64,000 bases of DNA from Fulvimarina sp039652615 (GTDB taxonomy: Bacteria > Pseudomonadota > Alphaproteobacteria > Rhizobiales > Rhizobiaceae). Below are positions 43,984 through 53,403 of the stretch, in pieces (within the stretch, counting starts at the first letter, position 1; every line of letters begins with the position of its first letter). A program made the translations under genes and the position numbers. The notes beneath the pieces were generated by a model. It was not told the DNA's origin and searched no databases. It was given only the letters and a program-made list of their open reading frames with translations. The DNA lies in assembly GCF_039652615.1 (NCBI RefSeq), contig NZ_JBDJAC010000001.1, positions 62,001-126,000 of the forward strand, in the 5' to 3' direction.

Positions 43984-45075
43984 ATGAGCACCATACTTCT
44001 TTCCGCCGGGGGAACCGGCGGCCATCTGTTTCCCGCCGAAGCACTCGCCCACGAATTGATCGCGCGCGGGCACACCGTCCATCTTGCCACGGACGACCGG
44101 GCGGGACGCTTCACGCAGACCTTTCCGGGCGAGGCGGTTCACACCATCCGCTCGGCGACGTTCGCTTCGAGGAACCCGGTCTCGATGGCGAAGACGCTCT
44201 GGACCCTCTGGCAGGGCTTTCGGCAGGCCGGTGCCCTGGTGCGCCGCATTCGTCCCGACGTGGTGATCGGCTTCGGTGGCTATCCGACTGTGCCGCCTCT
44301 GATGGCGGCTACCCGCTCCGGGCGCCCGACGATCATCCACGAGCAGAACGCCGTCATGGGCCGCGCGAACAAGTTTCTCGCCAACCGGGTGGACATGATT
44401 GCGGCCGGTATTCCGCAGTCAAACGCCGATGAACGGATCGCCCAGAAACTTGTCGTGACCGGCAACCCCGTGCGTCAGCCGGTACTGAAGGCTGCCGAGA
44501 CGCCCTACGAGCCGTCCCGTTCCGATGGACCATTTCGCCTCGTCGTCTTCGGCGGAAGCCAGGGCGCGCAGTTCTTCTCCGAGGTTCTGCCCAAGGCGGT
44601 CGAGCAACTGCCGGAGGCGTTGAAGAAGCGGTTGAAGATCACGCAGCAGGCCCGCGAGAAGGACGCCGGTGAGGTCGAGGCCTTCTATCAGTCTGCCGGG
44701 ATCGATGCCGAGGTGTCGATGTTCTTTACCGACATGGCGGCGCGGCTCGGCAATGCGCATCTTGTCGTCAGCCGGTCGGGCGCTTCGACCGTCTCGGAGA
44801 TCGCAGTGATCGGCCGCCCGGCGGTGCTCGTCCCTTACCCTTATGCGCTCGATCACGATCAGGCGGCGAATGCGGCACGGCTTGAAGCCGAGGACGGCGC
44901 GTTGGTGGTGCGCCAGGAAAACCTGACGCCCGAAAAGCTTGCGGGCATCGTCACCGATCTCGCAGACAATCCCGATCGCGCCGCAGCCATGGCGGCGGCG
45001 GCCAAGCGAACCGGCGTTGCGAACGCGGCCAGCTTGCTTGCCGATCTCGTTGAGTCTATGCCGCGAGACGCTTGA
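43984..45075 (+). CDS. murG: lipid II synthase MurG (GlcNAc transferase)
   Basis: A 363-residue GT28 glycosyltransferase adding GlcNAc to lipid I on the inner face of the membrane. Motifs: 'SAGGTGGHLFPAEALA' (first G-loop), 'GFGGYPTVPPLMAA', 'EQNAVMGRANKFLA', 'FGGSQGAQFFSEVLP' and the UDP-GlcNAc site 'SRSGASTVSEIAVIGRPAVL'. The catalytic His is in the first G-loop. The start has GGGAG upstream. It is separated from murC by 117 nt. Confidence 0.97.
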   Translation: MSTILLSAGGTGGHLFPAEALAHELIARGHTVHLATDDRAGRFTQTFPGEAVHTIRSATFASRNPVSMAKTLWTLWQGFRQAGALVRRIRPDVVIGFGGYPTVPPLMAATRSGRPTIIHEQNAVMGRANKFLANRVDMIAAGIPQSNADERIAQKLVVTGNPVRQPVLKAAETPYEPSRSDGPFRLVVFGGSQGAQFFSEVLPKAVEQLPEALKKRLKITQQAREKDAGEVEAFYQSAGIDAEVSMFFTDMAARLGNAHLVVSRSGASTVSEIAVIGRPAVLVPYPYALDHDQAANAARLEAEDGALVVRQENLTPEKLAGIVTDLADNPDRAAAMAAAAKRTGVANAASLLADLVESMPRDA

Positions 45076-45192
45076 ACCAGCCTCAATTTACACCCAGCGA
45101 TTTGCCGGCGTACCGTTTGTAAAACCGTGCGAGAGAGATAAGTCGTTTGGGGTCCGGCTCACGCCGGCCAGGATCGAACAGGAGACGCCCTC

Positions 45193-46608
45193 ATGAAAAT
45201 GCCGCCCAATATCGGCCCGGTCCACTTCATCGGGATCGGCGGCATCGGAATGAGTGGTATCGCCGAGGTGCTCGTCAATCTCGGTTATACCGTGCAGGGC
45301 TCCGATCAGGCCGAGAACGCCAATGTGACGCGCTTGCGCGAGAAGGGCGTGACGGTTTCGATCGGCCACCGGGCGGAGAACCTGGGCGATGCCGAGGTCG
45401 TCGTGGTTTCGACGGCGATCAAGCGCACCAATCCCGAACTTGCGGCAGCGCGCGAGCGTCTGTTGCCGATCGTCCGGCGCGCCGAGATGCTGGCCGAGCT
45501 GATGCGGTTCCGCCAGGCGATCGCAATCGGCGGCACCCACGGCAAGACGACGACGACCTCCATGGTCGCCACGCTGCTCGATGCCGGCGGCCTCGATCCG
45601 ACGGTGGTCAATGGCGGCATCATCAACGCCTATGGTACGAACGCACGCATGGGCGACGGCGACTGGATGGTCGTCGAGGCCGACGAGTCCGACGGCACAT
45701 TCCTGAAGCTGCCAGCCGATGTGGCTGTCGTCACCAATATCGATCCGGAACATCTCGATCATTACGGCACCTTCGAGAAGGTGAAGGAGGCGTTCCGCTC
45801 CTTCGTCGAGAATGTGCCTTTCTACGGCTTTGCCGTGATGTGCATCGATCATCCGGTGGTGCAGAGCGTGGTGTCGGAAATCGAGGATCGCCGCGTCATC
45901 ACCTATGGGGAAAACCCGCAGGCGGACGTGCGGTTTGAAAATGTCTCGTTCGAGCCGGGCAAGTCGCACTTCTCCGTCACCGTGCGTGACCGGGTGAAGG
46001 GCACGGAGACCCATCTCGGTGAACTGACCCTGCCGATGCCGGGCAAGCACAATGTATCGAACGCGACGGCGGCGATCGCGGTTGCGGACCGGCTTGGTCT
46101 GACGCCGGAAGATATCCAGAAGGGGCTCGCGGCCTTCGAGGGCGTGAAGCGCCGCTTTACGCTGACCGGTGTCGTCGACGGCATATCGGTCTACGACGAT
46201 TACGGTCACCACCCGGTGGAAATCCGCTCGGTGCTCGCGGCGGCGCGCGCGTCCGCAAACGGCCGGGTCATCGCGGTCGTCCAGCCCCATCGTTATTCGC
46301 GGTTGCAGGCTTTGTTTCCCGACTTCGCCTCCTGCTTCAACGATGCCGATACGGTGGTTCTCGCCCCGGTCTATGCGGCGGGTGAAGAGCCGATCGAGTT
46401 CGCCAATTCCGAGATGCTGGTCGAACGGATCAAGCTTGGAGGACATCGCGACGCACGGCTGATCGACGGCCCGGACGAATTGCCGACGCTGGTCGATCAG
46501 ATCGCCGAAGAGGGTGACATGGTCATCCTGCTTGGCGCGGGTTCGATCACCCAGTGGGCCTATGCCCTGCCGAAACAGCTTGCGGACATTCGGGGTAAGC
46601 CGGCCTGA
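45193..46608 (+). CDS. murC: UDP-MurNAc--L-alanine ligase MurC
   Basis: A 471-residue Mur ligase that adds the first amino acid to UDP-MurNAc. Motifs: 'HFIGIGGIGMSGIAEVL' (UDP fold), the ATP loop 'GGTHGKTTTTSMV', 'EADESDGTFLKL', 'TNIDPEHLDHYGTF' and 'YDDYGHHPVEI'. The start has ACAGGAG upstream. Its leader of 117 nt could hold a promoter. This is the last dcw gene in the window; murB does not follow. Confidence 0.97.
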   Translation: MKMPPNIGPVHFIGIGGIGMSGIAEVLVNLGYTVQGSDQAENANVTRLREKGVTVSIGHRAENLGDAEVVVVSTAIKRTNPELAAARERLLPIVRRAEMLAELMRFRQAIAIGGTHGKTTTTSMVATLLDAGGLDPTVVNGGIINAYGTNARMGDGDWMVVEADESDGTFLKLPADVAVVTNIDPEHLDHYGTFEKVKEAFRSFVENVPFYGFAVMCIDHPVVQSVVSEIEDRRVITYGENPQADVRFENVSFEPGKSHFSVTVRDRVKGTETHLGELTLPMPGKHNVSNATAAIAVADRLGLTPEDIQKGLAAFEGVKRRFTLTGVVDGISVYDDYGHHPVEIRSVLAAARASANGRVIAVVQPHRYSRLQALFPDFASCFNDADTVVLAPVYAAGEEPIEFANSEMLVERIKLGGHRDARLIDGPDELPTLVDQIAEEGDMVILLGAGSITQWAYALPKQLADIRGKPA

Positions 46609-46643
46609 TCGAGACGCTCTTCGAAACCAACGTCAAACAGTAT

Positions 46644-46672
46644 GAAGCAGCCCGGATCGGCCGGGCTGCTTC
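46644..46672. terminator. bidirectional hairpin between murC and cysE
   Basis: GAAGCAGCCCGG (46644-46655) and CCGGGCTGCTTC (46661-46672) form a perfect 12-bp stem with a 5-nt loop between the convergent genes murC and cysE. There is no T-run on either side, but the stem is very stable and its place between two gene ends fits a shared terminator. Confidence 0.6.
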
Positions 46673-46692
46673 AGAAAATCAGTGCGCGGGTA

Positions 46693-47511
46693 TCAACGCT
46701 CTATGCCCTGGTCCATGACGCGGGCCGGCGGCTCGCAGCCCTTTCGCACGACAACGACACGGGCAGGCACACCCGCGACTGTCGAATATTGCGGCACATC
46801 CTTGAGAACGACCGATCCGGCCGCGATCTTCGAACAATCGCCGATCTTGATATTGCCGAGGATCTTCGCGCCAGCGCCGATCAGGACGCCCTTGCCGACC
46901 TTCGGATGGCGATCGCCATCGCCCTTGCCGGTCCCGCCAAGCGTCACTTCCTGAAGGATGGAGACATCGTCCGCGACGACCGCGGTCTCTCCGACGACGA
47001 TTCCCGTCGAGTGGTCGAGGAAGATGCCGCGTCCGAACTGCGCGCAAGGGTTGATGTCGACTTGGAAAACCGAGGACGAGCGCGATTGCAGGAAAAGCGC
47101 GAAGTCGCGGCGGTCCTGCTTCCACAGCCAGTTCGCCAGACGATGGGTCTGCAGGGCGTGGAAGCCTTTGAAATAAAGCAGCGGCTCGATATAGCGCTCG
47201 CAGGCGGCGTCGCGATCAAGCACGGCCTGTATGTCCGTCCTGATGATCTCCGAGAGCTCACGGTCGTCGTCGAACATCTGCTCGAACGCCTGGGTGATCA
47301 TGTAGGCGGGAACGTCGCCATGATCCATCCGCTGCGCGATGCGGTGGGCAAGCGCGGCCTCGAAAGAGTTCTGGTTCAGGATGGTCGCATAGACGAAGCC
47401 GGCCAGCGTCGGCTCAGCCTTGGCCATCGCCGACGCTTCGTCGCGAAGGGTGTTCCAGATCGGGTCGACGTCGCGGACCGCTGTCAGCGTCGACGCGTTG
47501 CGCTGAGCCAT
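46693..47511 (-). CDS. cysE: serine O-acetyltransferase CysE
   Basis: A 272-residue enzyme making O-acetylserine, the precursor of cysteine. The N-terminal helical domain (about 10-140) precedes a left-handed beta-helix of hexapeptide repeats ('GIFLDHSTGIVVGETAVV', 'VSILQEVTLGGTGKGDGDRHP', 'VLIGAGAKILGNIKIGD'), with the catalytic His-Asp pair in LDHSTG. The C-terminal tail, which in E. coli binds cysteine or CysK, is longer and basic. I start at MAQRNAS with AGAGG upstream; the frame is open 31 codons further up. It supplies the step after SerA/SerC, encoded elsewhere in the window. Confidence 0.94.
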   Translation of the reverse strand: MAQRNASTLTAVRDVDPIWNTLRDEASAMAKAEPTLAGFVYATILNQNSFEAALAHRIAQRMDHGDVPAYMITQAFEQMFDDDRELSEIIRTDIQAVLDRDAACERYIEPLLYFKGFHALQTHRLANWLWKQDRRDFALFLQSRSSSVFQVDINPCAQFGRGIFLDHSTGIVVGETAVVADDVSILQEVTLGGTGKGDGDRHPKVGKGVLIGAGAKILGNIKIGDCSKIAAGSVVLKDVPQYSTVAGVPARVVVVRKGCEPPARVMDQGIER

Positions 47512-47681
47512 GAGTATAGCCTCTGTTCGGAGTTCCGGCACTGTGTCGGACTTCACCATAACGACTGTACCGGTCAAGATAGTGACAATCGCCAAGCGGT
47601 CCAATCTCGCGCGTTCAAAACTGCGAGTGGGATTAACGAAACGGCCTGGCGGACAAATCTGCCGTGTATTATCGCTTCGGG

Positions 47682-48515
47682 TCAGTCGCGCTTGAACATA
47701 ACGCGACCGATCCAGCCCGTGACGATTGCGACGAAAACTGCGAACAGACCGAATATCAGGCCATGATTGCTCGAAAAAGCATCGATCCGAGCCTGAAAAC
47801 CTACCTTTATGACATTGAGCGTTCGAGAGGTCTGGCGAATGACCTTGCCCTCGCGGAACAGATAGGCGCGGGCGGTATACTGGCCAACGGTCAGATCCGC
47901 GGGGAGGCGAAGATCGGCGCGAAAGAGGCTCGGACCCAGGAACGTCACGCCGCCGATCGATTCGGTGTAAAGTCCGCGTTCCGTCTTGATCTCGCGCAGC
48001 GCCTCCTCGAACCGCTGTTTGGGCTGATATTGCGGCCGTTCCTCTCCGAGTTTCGGTGGAGCTCCACCAAGGCGCAAAGTGGAAACGCCGAGACTGAGAC
48101 GCTCGCGGACCTCCAGCGGCGCAATGTCCCGCAGGGGCCGGGTCGATGCCAGGGAATAGGTCGCCGGAGCTGACGAGATGGTTTCGGAGGCGCGATTGAT
48201 CCAGATACCGAAGAAACGGCCCTTTTCGCGGACCACGATGGACTCGCGCGGGCCGAAGAGCACAACGACGATATCATAGCGTTGTTGCCGGCGAATGCGG
48301 TCGTCGGCATTGTCGACAGCGCCGAAAATCGTGAGATCCTCGCCGTTGAATTCCGAGGTGATGCCAATCGTCGAGGAAGAGAGGCCTATCTCGAAGCTTT
48401 CGGGTGGCTCCTGCGTGGCCTGCTGCGCCTGGGGTTGGCCGACGAAGATGCCGGCTGTCAGGAAGAAAACGAGAGCTGCGAAAGCGGTTCTGACGATTGT
48501 GAGACGCCGCTTCAT
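47682..48515 (-). CDS. TIGR02186-family membrane protein
   Basis: A 277-residue protein typical of alphaproteobacteria: a signal peptide or N-terminal anchor (about 7-30), a large periplasmic beta-rich domain beginning 'ESFEIGLSSSTIGITSEF' and containing 'VVVLFGPRESIVVREKGRF', and one C-terminal helix (about 252-272, 'HGLIFGLFAVFVAIVTGWIG'). The family has no proven function but is regularly found beside TauE/SafE-type permeases, as here: its ATG overlaps the permease stop by 4 nt. The two are presumably one functional unit in export of a sulfur anion. Confidence 0.88.
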   Translation of the reverse strand: MKRRLTIVRTAFAALVFFLTAGIFVGQPQAQQATQEPPESFEIGLSSSTIGITSEFNGEDLTIFGAVDNADDRIRRQQRYDIVVVLFGPRESIVVREKGRFFGIWINRASETISSAPATYSLASTRPLRDIAPLEVRERLSLGVSTLRLGGAPPKLGEERPQYQPKQRFEEALREIKTERGLYTESIGGVTFLGPSLFRADLRLPADLTVGQYTARAYLFREGKVIRQTSRTLNVIKVGFQARIDAFSSNHGLIFGLFAVFVAIVTGWIGRVMFKRD

Positions 48516-49447
48516 TCCATCTTCCCCGTCGGGGTGGCGAGCGAATAAAGCGAGTCGGGCGTCAGGACCAGCTCGACGCCCAGTCTCACCCCAACAGCAA
48601 GGACGAGCAGAGCCAGCAGCGCGCGCAGCTGGTCGCCGCGCAACTTGCGGCCGGCCTCGGCGCCGAACTGGGCGCCGACCACTCCGCCGATCATCAGGAG
48701 GAAGGCAAGCACGATGTCGATCGTATGGTTGGTTGCTGCCTGCAGGACGGTCGTCACGGCGGCTGTGAACATGATCTGATAAAGGGAGGTGCCGATGACG
48801 ACATTTGTCGGAACGCGCAGCAGGTAGATCATGGCCGGCACCATCACGAAGCCGCCGCCGACACCCATGATGGCGGCGAGAATGCCGATGAAGAAGCCCA
48901 GACCGATGACGGGTATGACCGAGATATACAGCCGGGATCTCGGAAAGCGCATCTTGAGGGGAAGGCCGAGAATCCAGCTGTGCTGGCCGGGGCGGCGCGA
49001 ATCGGTCGCACCCGCCCCGCCGCGACGGCTTTTCAGCATGGAACGGACGCTTTCATTGAGCATCAGCCCGCCAATGCTGCCGAGAAAGACCACGTAGAGC
49101 AGCGATACTGCGAGATCGAGTTGGCCCAGAGACCTCAGGAGCCCGAACAGCCAGACACCCGCGATCGACCCGATGGCCCCTCCCAAGAGCAGCATCGTCC
49201 CCAGCTTGATGTCGACGGTGCCTCGCTTGTAGTGGGCAAGAGCGCCGGAAAATGAGGAGGCGACGACCTGATTGGCGCCGGTGGCGACAGCAATGGCAGG
49301 TGGAATACTGTAAAAGATCAGGAGCGGCGTGATGAGGAAGCCGCCCCCGACCCCGAACAATCCCGACAGGAACCCAACCGCCATGCCCATGCCGACGATG
49401 ACGAACAGGTTGACCGAAATTTCCGCGATCGGCAGGTGAAGGAACAC
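48512..49447 (-). CDS. TauE/SafE-family (sulfite exporter type) permease
   Basis: A 311-residue membrane protein with eight or nine helices in two repeats, each with a Gly-rich signature: 'FLSGLFGVGGGFLITPLL' and 'ILAAIMGVGGGFVMVPAMIY'. Family members export sulfite, sulfoacetate or related anions. The open frame reaches an ATG at 49504, but that ATG lies inside the loop of the upstream gene's terminator and would give a cysteine-rich start unlike the family. I prefer GTG 49447 (VFLHLPIAEIS...). It is coupled to the TIGR02186 gene, and cysE lies just beyond. Confidence 0.85.
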   Translation of the reverse strand: MFLHLPIAEISVNLFVIVGMGMAVGFLSGLFGVGGGFLITPLLIFYSIPPAIAVATGANQVVASSFSGALAHYKRGTVDIKLGTMLLLGGAIGSIAGVWLFGLLRSLGQLDLAVSLLYVVFLGSIGGLMLNESVRSMLKSRRGGAGATDSRRPGQHSWILGLPLKMRFPRSRLYISVIPVIGLGFFIGILAAIMGVGGGFVMVPAMIYLLRVPTNVVIGTSLYQIMFTAAVTTVLQAATNHTIDIVLAFLLMIGGVVGAQFGAEAGRKLRGDQLRALLALLVLAVGVRLGVELVLTPDSLYSLATPTGKME

Positions 49448-49480
49448 GGGCGATACAGGCTCACATAGGCCGCAGCCGGG

Positions 49481-49517
49481 AAAACAAAGGGCTTCGCACG
49501 TCATCGCGCGAAGCCCT
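49481..49517 (-). terminator. rho-independent terminator of podJ
   Basis: On the minus strand AGGGCTTCGC (49517-49508) pairs perfectly with GCGAAGCCCT (49497-49488), 10-nt loop, followed by TTGTTTT. It begins about 55 nt after the podJ stop and lies just upstream of the permease start. Confidence 0.85.
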
Positions 49518-49572
49518 CGGCATTGTCAAATGTCTTCGCGCCAAACTGTGGCGTCGCGCCCGTTCTGGAACG

Positions 49573-52500
49573 TCAGCCGTCCTTGCGATCGAGGAGTGCC
49601 CTGATCAGCGCTTCGTCGATTTCGCCGGTTGCGGCAAGACCGGCATCCTTCTGGAAATCCATGATGGCGCTGGTCGTGCGATCGCCGATGAGACCGTCCG
49701 GCGGCCCTGCGTCATAGCCAAGCTTGCCGAGGATCGCCTGGATATTGCGGATCGCGCGATTCATGTCGATCGAGGCGGTCTTCGTCGGCTTTGGAGCGGC
49801 CGCTGCCCAGTCCTTCGGGATATCGACGGTGTTGGCGATTTCGGACCGGTTCTTGACCTTGAAGTTGGCAACCGCAGCTTTCGCCTCGGTCAGCTCTTCC
49901 GGCGAAAGTGACTTCGCGACTTCGTCACGCTTTTCCTGCGCGTCCTTGTCGCCGCTTTCGCCGACGATCGAGAACCACTTGTAGGACTCGGTGAGGTCCG
50001 GATCGACGCCGGCACCGCGTGCATAGAGGATCCCCAGATTGTACTGGCTGTCGGTCATGCCGTGATTGGCGGCCTCGATGAACCAATCGGCAGCCAGCTT
50101 CGGCTCCGATTTGCCGTCGACGCCGGTTGCGAAGAGGACGGCGAGATTGTGCATGGCGCGGACATTGCCGTTTTCGGCAGCCTTCAGATACCAGTCACGT
50201 GCCTTGATGGTATCTCGCTTGACGCCGTTGCCCTTCTCGTAAAGCGTTCCAAGGCTGTACTGCGCGGGGGCGAAATCGAGCTCAGCGGACCGCTCGAACC
50301 ACTCGGCCGCCTTGGTCGGATTGGAACTGACGACGCGACCTTCCATGAGGCGAAGGCCGAGTTCGAAAAGGGCTTTCGCATCGCCGGACGTTGCCGCGTC
50401 GAGCAGCGGCTGTGAGCCGATTCCTTCGGGGAGGGATGCGACCTGATCGCCGTAATCGGCCGCGTTGCTCGCAGCGATTGTAGGGCCGACCTGAGCGATC
50501 TCGGCGTTTGGCTTGAAAGAGGCGGGGCTGACGGCCGAAGTCGACTGCGCGACGTCCGCCAGGGGTTTCTGCTCGGCGGGCTGGCTGTTCGCGATCTGCT
50601 GCTTCGGCTTGTCCGAAATGCCGATGACCGGTGCGGCGCTTTCTGCCTTGGCGGTTTGCGCCTTCTTGGCGGTTTCTTGAGCCGCTGCGGGCGCGTCGTT
50701 CCTGGCAACGCCCGTCGCCTCCGGTGCTGCAACGTCGGCAATAACGTCGTCCGAAGAGAAGAGGTTGGTCTTCTCCGCTATGACCTTGCCGACCGGCAGT
50801 GCCAAAAGGGCGAGAAGCACGGCGCTGGCGGCGAGCATGATCGGCTTGCGGCGACGTGCGATCGCGTTCGACATGCCGCCCATACGGTTGTCTTCGGCGG
50901 GATCGTCGTTCAAGCCTTCCGCTTCTTCGGCGGCTGCCATCGCGGCGCGACGCGCGGCGGCGATGAAATCGGCCTTTGCGTTTTCGTCCGTCGTGGCTGA
51001 CTTGGCTTCAGCCTTTTGGTTTCGCACACGCTCTAGAAGTGCGGCGATGTCGGGTCCGCCGGAGCCGATGGCGAGGGGGCGGTTTGCCTCCTGGCTTTCA
51101 AGAGCGTCTGCCGCATCGAGCGTCGGGTGTTCGTGCGGCTCTGACGCAGCCGGCTCCGGGCGCTCGCCCTCGTCGCTGTCGTTATCGCTCCAGCGCGTGC
51201 CGGCCGCTTCATGGCGATGATCCTCTTCGCCGCGCTTCTTGAATTTGCGCGACAGAAGCGCTCTCAGACCGCTCGGGCTTCCCGACGCATTGGCTTCTGC
51301 GAGACCATCCCCATCGTTCTCAGGCGCCGGATCGCTCGCGTCAGCGCTCGTGACCGGCGGCGCGTAGGTCGCACGTGCCGCGTAACCGGTATCGGCCGCG
51401 TTCGAAGCGGTCTGCTTTTCGCCCGACTTCGAATGATCGAAGTCGCGTTCGATCGCGTCGATCCGATCGACAAGGCGGCTCAGAGCCGCGTTGACGGCTT
51501 CGTAGAAATCCGTCGAGCGAACCTTGTTGTCATTCGAAAGGCTCTGCAGGCGGACGAGTTCGTCCGTCAGGCGTGTGACGTGTTCGCTCTGGGCGAAATC
51601 GCCCTGGGCGAGCATCTGGCGTACAGCTTCGTCCGCCGCGCTCTTGGCAGCGAAGAAGATCTGCTCGGCATTCTCTTCCACCTTGCGTTCGAGTTCGCCG
51701 AGCCGGCGTTCCATATCGGCCGGAATGCTGAAATCTTCAGAGCTCAGAAACTCGGTGAGGCGACCGACCTGGCTCTCGAGATTGGCAATGGTCTCAGCGT
51801 CTTCATAGGGCTGTGCCAGTTGGGTCTCGATGCGCTCGGCCAGCGAGGCAAGGCGGCTTTCGATCGCCGCCATGTCCTTGTGGGACAGGCTGTTCTGCTC
51901 GCTCAGATCGTCGAGCCGCTCGTTGAGGCGGCTGATCTGCCCGGCGAGGACGTCGTTTTGTTCGCTGTCGCCCATCGTGTCGAATCGGGAGGTCAGCTCC
52001 GCCAGCTTTTCGGTCAGCAGCGAGACGCTGCCGTCGGAGGCGATATCGTCGACCCGTTCTGCAAGAGCGTGCATCCGCGCCTCGATCCGCTCGATCGGCG
52101 CGATGTCGATGGACGGAGGATTGGTCGCTAGAGTCGCGATCGCCTGGGTGATTTCCTCGAGACGGTCCTCGATATTGGCGAAGCGCTCCGAGCCGCGATC
52201 GTCGGACACCATCTGTCTGGAAAGCGTTTCGACGAAGTCGGACAGATCTGCAATCCGGCGATCGAGTCCGTCGAAGGGGAGGGTGCCCGGAAGCGCGACG
52301 AGGGACTCTTCCAGTTGCGCGATGCGATCGCCGATCTTGGCAATCGTCGCCTCGGTTTCATGGCGGGTGGTGAAGCGCGCCTCGACGCCTTCGAAAACGG
52401 ATTCCGCAGCCTGCCGCGAATGCTCCGACGAAAAGTCATGCATCTGATCGCGCAGCTTGGCCATTTCGGCCATCATCCGGTCCGTCAGTTCGGTGGTCCG

Positions 52501-53403
52501 ATCACGGCTTCCGATCTCTTCGACGAAACGCTTTTCGAAATCGGTCCAGCGTTGTTCGACGGCTCTCAGATGATCTTCGCTGGCAAGCGAGGAGAGCGAT
52601 GCGCGCAGGCGCTCGATCTCCGCCTTCAGCTCGGCTCGCTCGTCGGCCTCGGGAGAATGATCCTGATGTCTCCCTTGGGCCCCGACGAAGCGCTGCTGCT
52701 CCTTAACTCCCTGACGCCGCGCGAGGAAATTGTCGATGTCGTCGAGCTGCGCCCGCATGTCGTCGACGATCGAGCCGTCGATTCCACTGCGCCCCATCTG
52801 ATCGAGTCGATGGTGGAGGCGTGAGATTTCGGCACGCACGATCGATGGTCGCGCATTCTGGGCGATCGCGCTTTGCAGATCTGCGAGCGCTTCACGCATG
52901 TCTTCGACCTGCTCGGACACATCCGAGGATAGATTACGGGAGAGTTCAGCGCGCAGGCGCTGGAGTTCGGACTTCAGATCGCTGACCGAACCCTCGCCGC
53001 GCGTCGTGCCGTTCCTGCTGCCTCGTGGGTCGGCGCCGTAGACACCGCCGTTGTCGTTGGGTCTGCCGGCCTTTGCGCCTTTGTCCGACGACCGCGCCAT
53101 GGGCCGGAATTGACCGCCTGGCTGTTCGTCGAGCAGCTTCTGGCGCATGACGATCTGCGACACGGCATCGGCAAGCTCAGGCCGCCGTCCGGTCGAGCGG
53201 CTTTGGGGCGGACGCCTCTGTGTTCGCCCGACAATGTCTTGAATCTGCAGTGGTCTGGAGGAGGGGCCGCCGGTGCTCCGGGATTTCGTGACGCGATCAA
53301 GCCGATCTTCGAGTGCTTCCAACGTACGGCTGAGGTCTGCGAGTGCCGCATGCCCCTTGCCGCGCTGCCGGCCACCCGAATCGTAACTCATAAGTTCAGC
53401 CAT
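49573..53403 (-). CDS. podJ: polar organelle development protein PodJ
   Basis: A 1276-residue polarity factor. The first 850 residues are cytoplasmic and mostly coiled-coil, with many heptad-like repeats ('LADLSRTLEALEDRLDRVT', 'IAQLEESLVALPGTLP'), then an acidic disordered stretch. One membrane helix lies at about 853-872. The periplasmic part has SEL1/TPR-like repeats (about 1000-1160, 'AAEWFERSAELDFAPAQYSL') and a PG_binding_1 domain at 1212-1272 ('IQAILGKLGYDAGPPDGLIG'). This layout is exactly that of Caulobacter and Agrobacterium PodJ, which mark the new pole and recruit other factors. The gene stands alone, with a terminator after it and a CtrA-like box upstream. Confidence 0.9.
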   Translation of the reverse strand: MAELMSYDSGGRQRGKGHAALADLSRTLEALEDRLDRVTKSRSTGGPSSRPLQIQDIVGRTQRRPPQSRSTGRRPELADAVSQIVMRQKLLDEQPGGQFRPMARSSDKGAKAGRPNDNGGVYGADPRGSRNGTTRGEGSVSDLKSELQRLRAELSRNLSSDVSEQVEDMREALADLQSAIAQNARPSIVRAEISRLHHRLDQMGRSGIDGSIVDDMRAQLDDIDNFLARRQGVKEQQRFVGAQGRHQDHSPEADERAELKAEIERLRASLSSLASEDHLRAVEQRWTDFEKRFVEEIGSRDRTTELTDRMMAEMAKLRDQMHDFSSEHSRQAAESVFEGVEARFTTRHETEATIAKIGDRIAQLEESLVALPGTLPFDGLDRRIADLSDFVETLSRQMVSDDRGSERFANIEDRLEEITQAIATLATNPPSIDIAPIERIEARMHALAERVDDIASDGSVSLLTEKLAELTSRFDTMGDSEQNDVLAGQISRLNERLDDLSEQNSLSHKDMAAIESRLASLAERIETQLAQPYEDAETIANLESQVGRLTEFLSSEDFSIPADMERRLGELERKVEENAEQIFFAAKSAADEAVRQMLAQGDFAQSEHVTRLTDELVRLQSLSNDNKVRSTDFYEAVNAALSRLVDRIDAIERDFDHSKSGEKQTASNAADTGYAARATYAPPVTSADASDPAPENDGDGLAEANASGSPSGLRALLSRKFKKRGEEDHRHEAAGTRWSDNDSDEGERPEPAASEPHEHPTLDAADALESQEANRPLAIGSGGPDIAALLERVRNQKAEAKSATTDENAKADFIAAARRAAMAAAEEAEGLNDDPAEDNRMGGMSNAIARRRKPIMLAASAVLLALLALPVGKVIAEKTNLFSSDDVIADVAAPEATGVARNDAPAAAQETAKKAQTAKAESAAPVIGISDKPKQQIANSQPAEQKPLADVAQSTSAVSPASFKPNAEIAQVGPTIAASNAADYGDQVASLPEGIGSQPLLDAATSGDAKALFELGLRLMEGRVVSSNPTKAAEWFERSAELDFAPAQYSLGTLYEKGNGVKRDTIKARDWYLKAAENGNVRAMHNLAVLFATGVDGKSEPKLAADWFIEAANHGMTDSQYNLGILYARGAGVDPDLTESYKWFSIVGESGDKDAQEKRDEVAKSLSPEELTEAKAAVANFKVKNRSEIANTVDIPKDWAAAAPKPTKTASIDMNRAIRNIQAILGKLGYDAGPPDGLIGDRTTSAIMDFQKDAGLAATGEIDEALIRALLDRKDG

